A DNA stretch of 6,665 nt, from positions 1-6,665 of the forward strand of contig CAMWLH010000117.1 in NCBI GenBank assembly GCA_947175045.1. The letters run 5' to 3'. The notes below the pieces were generated by a model, which saw only the letters and a program-made list of their open reading frames with translations, was not told the origin of the DNA and did no database searches. A program made the position numbers and the translations under genes. The stretch comes from an uncultured Clostridia bacterium (lineage in GTDB: Bacteria > Bacillota > Clostridia > Oscillospirales > Ruminococcaceae). Positions 6,192 to 6,665 of the stretch are shown here, piece by piece. Each line of letters opens with the position of its first letter. The stretch's first letter is position 1.

Positions 6192-6627
6192 TGTGTGCCT
6201 CCTGCTCAATTAGTTCTGCGTTGTCGTGGATATTGCCTATAACCTCGCATTCTTTGCTGAGAATATCGCTGCCGAATATATAACCGTAAATTCCGTCGTT
6301 AAGAACAAACTCTCCAATGTATCTATCGAACTCAACAAACCCTATGACGGTTTTAGTTCTGCCATACTTTGTTTTTACAATATCCCCCTCGAAAATGAGC
6401 CTGCCGTTATCATCGCGTAACCCCGTACATTCGCCGAGGGTTGAGGGGCCGATCTGAATTTGCAGTCTCCCACCGCCAGACGGGTAAGTGACTATATAAT
6501 AATCAATACCACCCGGAATGGTGCTCCCAGTATATTTAACAGGATAAAGAATTCCCTCAACCCATTCGCCGTTATGTTCCTTGTTGTTTATGCGCTTCCC
6601 GCGCCAAATTCCTCTAAGCTCGTCCAT
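6178..6627 (-). CDS. YopX-family protein
   Basis: This 149-residue protein fits the YopX family, named from Bacillus phage SPbeta and frequent in prophages, plasmids and ICEs; the molecular role is not known. The N-terminus reads RGIWRGKR (5-12), like the family's usual Phe/Tyr-Arg-Ala-Trp opening. The core signature CTGLRDDNGRLIFEGDIVK (67-85) is nearly consensus, and the C-terminal block EVIGNIHDNAELIE (128-141) is also typical. Length is normal. The ATG at 6627 is favoured over a GTG at 6663: GAGAGG lies about eight bases upstream and the product then starts where the family usually starts. Its 3' end overlaps the next gene by 14 bases. It marks this block as mobile-element DNA. Confidence 0.9.
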   Translation of the reverse strand: MDELRGIWRGKRINNKEHNGEWVEGILYPVKYTGSTIPGGIDYYIVTYPSGGGRLQIQIGPSTLGECTGLRDDNGRLIFEGDIVKTKYGRTKTVIGFVEFDRYIGEFVLNDGIYGYIFGSDILSKECEVIGNIHDNAELIEQEAHNENT

Positions 6628-6632
6628 TTCTG

Positions 6633-6665
6633 TTACCTCTCTTTCTTCTCTGTATCGCCCCACAA
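6633..6665 (-). CDS. 3' end of an upstream gene (possible, partial)
   Basis: One frame running in from the right edge reads LWGDTEKKER and stops with TAA at 6635-6633, six bases before the YopX-family start. The YopX ribosome binding site overlaps this stop, the same packing seen elsewhere in the block. A charged C-terminal tail is plausible for a protein, but ten codons cannot prove coding, and no family can be assigned. Confidence 0.38.
   Translation of the reverse strand: MWGDTEKKER

Noticed and set aside
6192..6209. TTG start at 6209 for the DUF7694-type gene
   Set aside because: The AGGAGG site inside this stretch clearly serves the ATG at 6191.

Overview
The window carries nine complete, tightly packed genes, all on the minus strand, plus traces of a gene at each edge. 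Moderate GC by eye, strong AGGAGG-type ribosome binding sites, a SleB-family cell-wall hydrolase and a set of small phage/ICE accessory families suggest a low-to-mid GC Gram-positive, most likely an anaerobic gut Clostridia (Oscillospiraceae/Lachnospiraceae-like). The species cannot be fixed from the sequence.

Reading in the direction of transcription (right to left), the first block (6665 to 1946) looks like an accessory or early/middle module of a prophage or integrative element. It runs YopX-family protein, DUF7694-type protein, a 57-residue cysteine-rich protein, a DUF5131 (phage Gp37/Gp68) protein with a CxxxCxxC radical-SAM-like motif, a DNA-methyltransferase-like protein with a DUF4942-type C-terminus, a membrane-anchored SleB-type hydrolase, and a RinA/ArpU-like regulator with a C-terminal helix-turn-helix. 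Neighbouring genes overlap by ATGA or a few bases or sit within about 40 bases, so the block is probably one transcription unit.

The second block (1796 to the left edge) is a glycan operon. It holds a UDP-galactopyranose mutase (glf), which makes the galactofuranose donor, translationally coupled to a PIG-L/LmbE-type zinc deacetylase, and a further ORF starts at base 20. The 149-base gap between the blocks (1797-1945) is the only sizeable non-coding stretch. It holds a near-consensus sigma-A promoter (TTGACA, 17 bp, TAATAT), a TGTCAA-N10-TTGACA dyad over the -35 box, and a GC-rich hairpin followed by a short U-tract just before the glf ribosome binding site. That hairpin could end the upstream operon, attenuate glf, or end a small RNA of about 75-80 nt.

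The most notable point is the arrangement. A RinA/ArpU-like regulator, which in phages usually precedes the packaging genes, is followed here by a separately promoted galactofuranose/deacetylase operon with operator-like and attenuator-like signals. Either a mobile element ends near 1.9 kb beside a host capsule locus, or the element carries its own surface- or virion-glycan operon. The glf product also departs from the usual C-terminal FAD signature.
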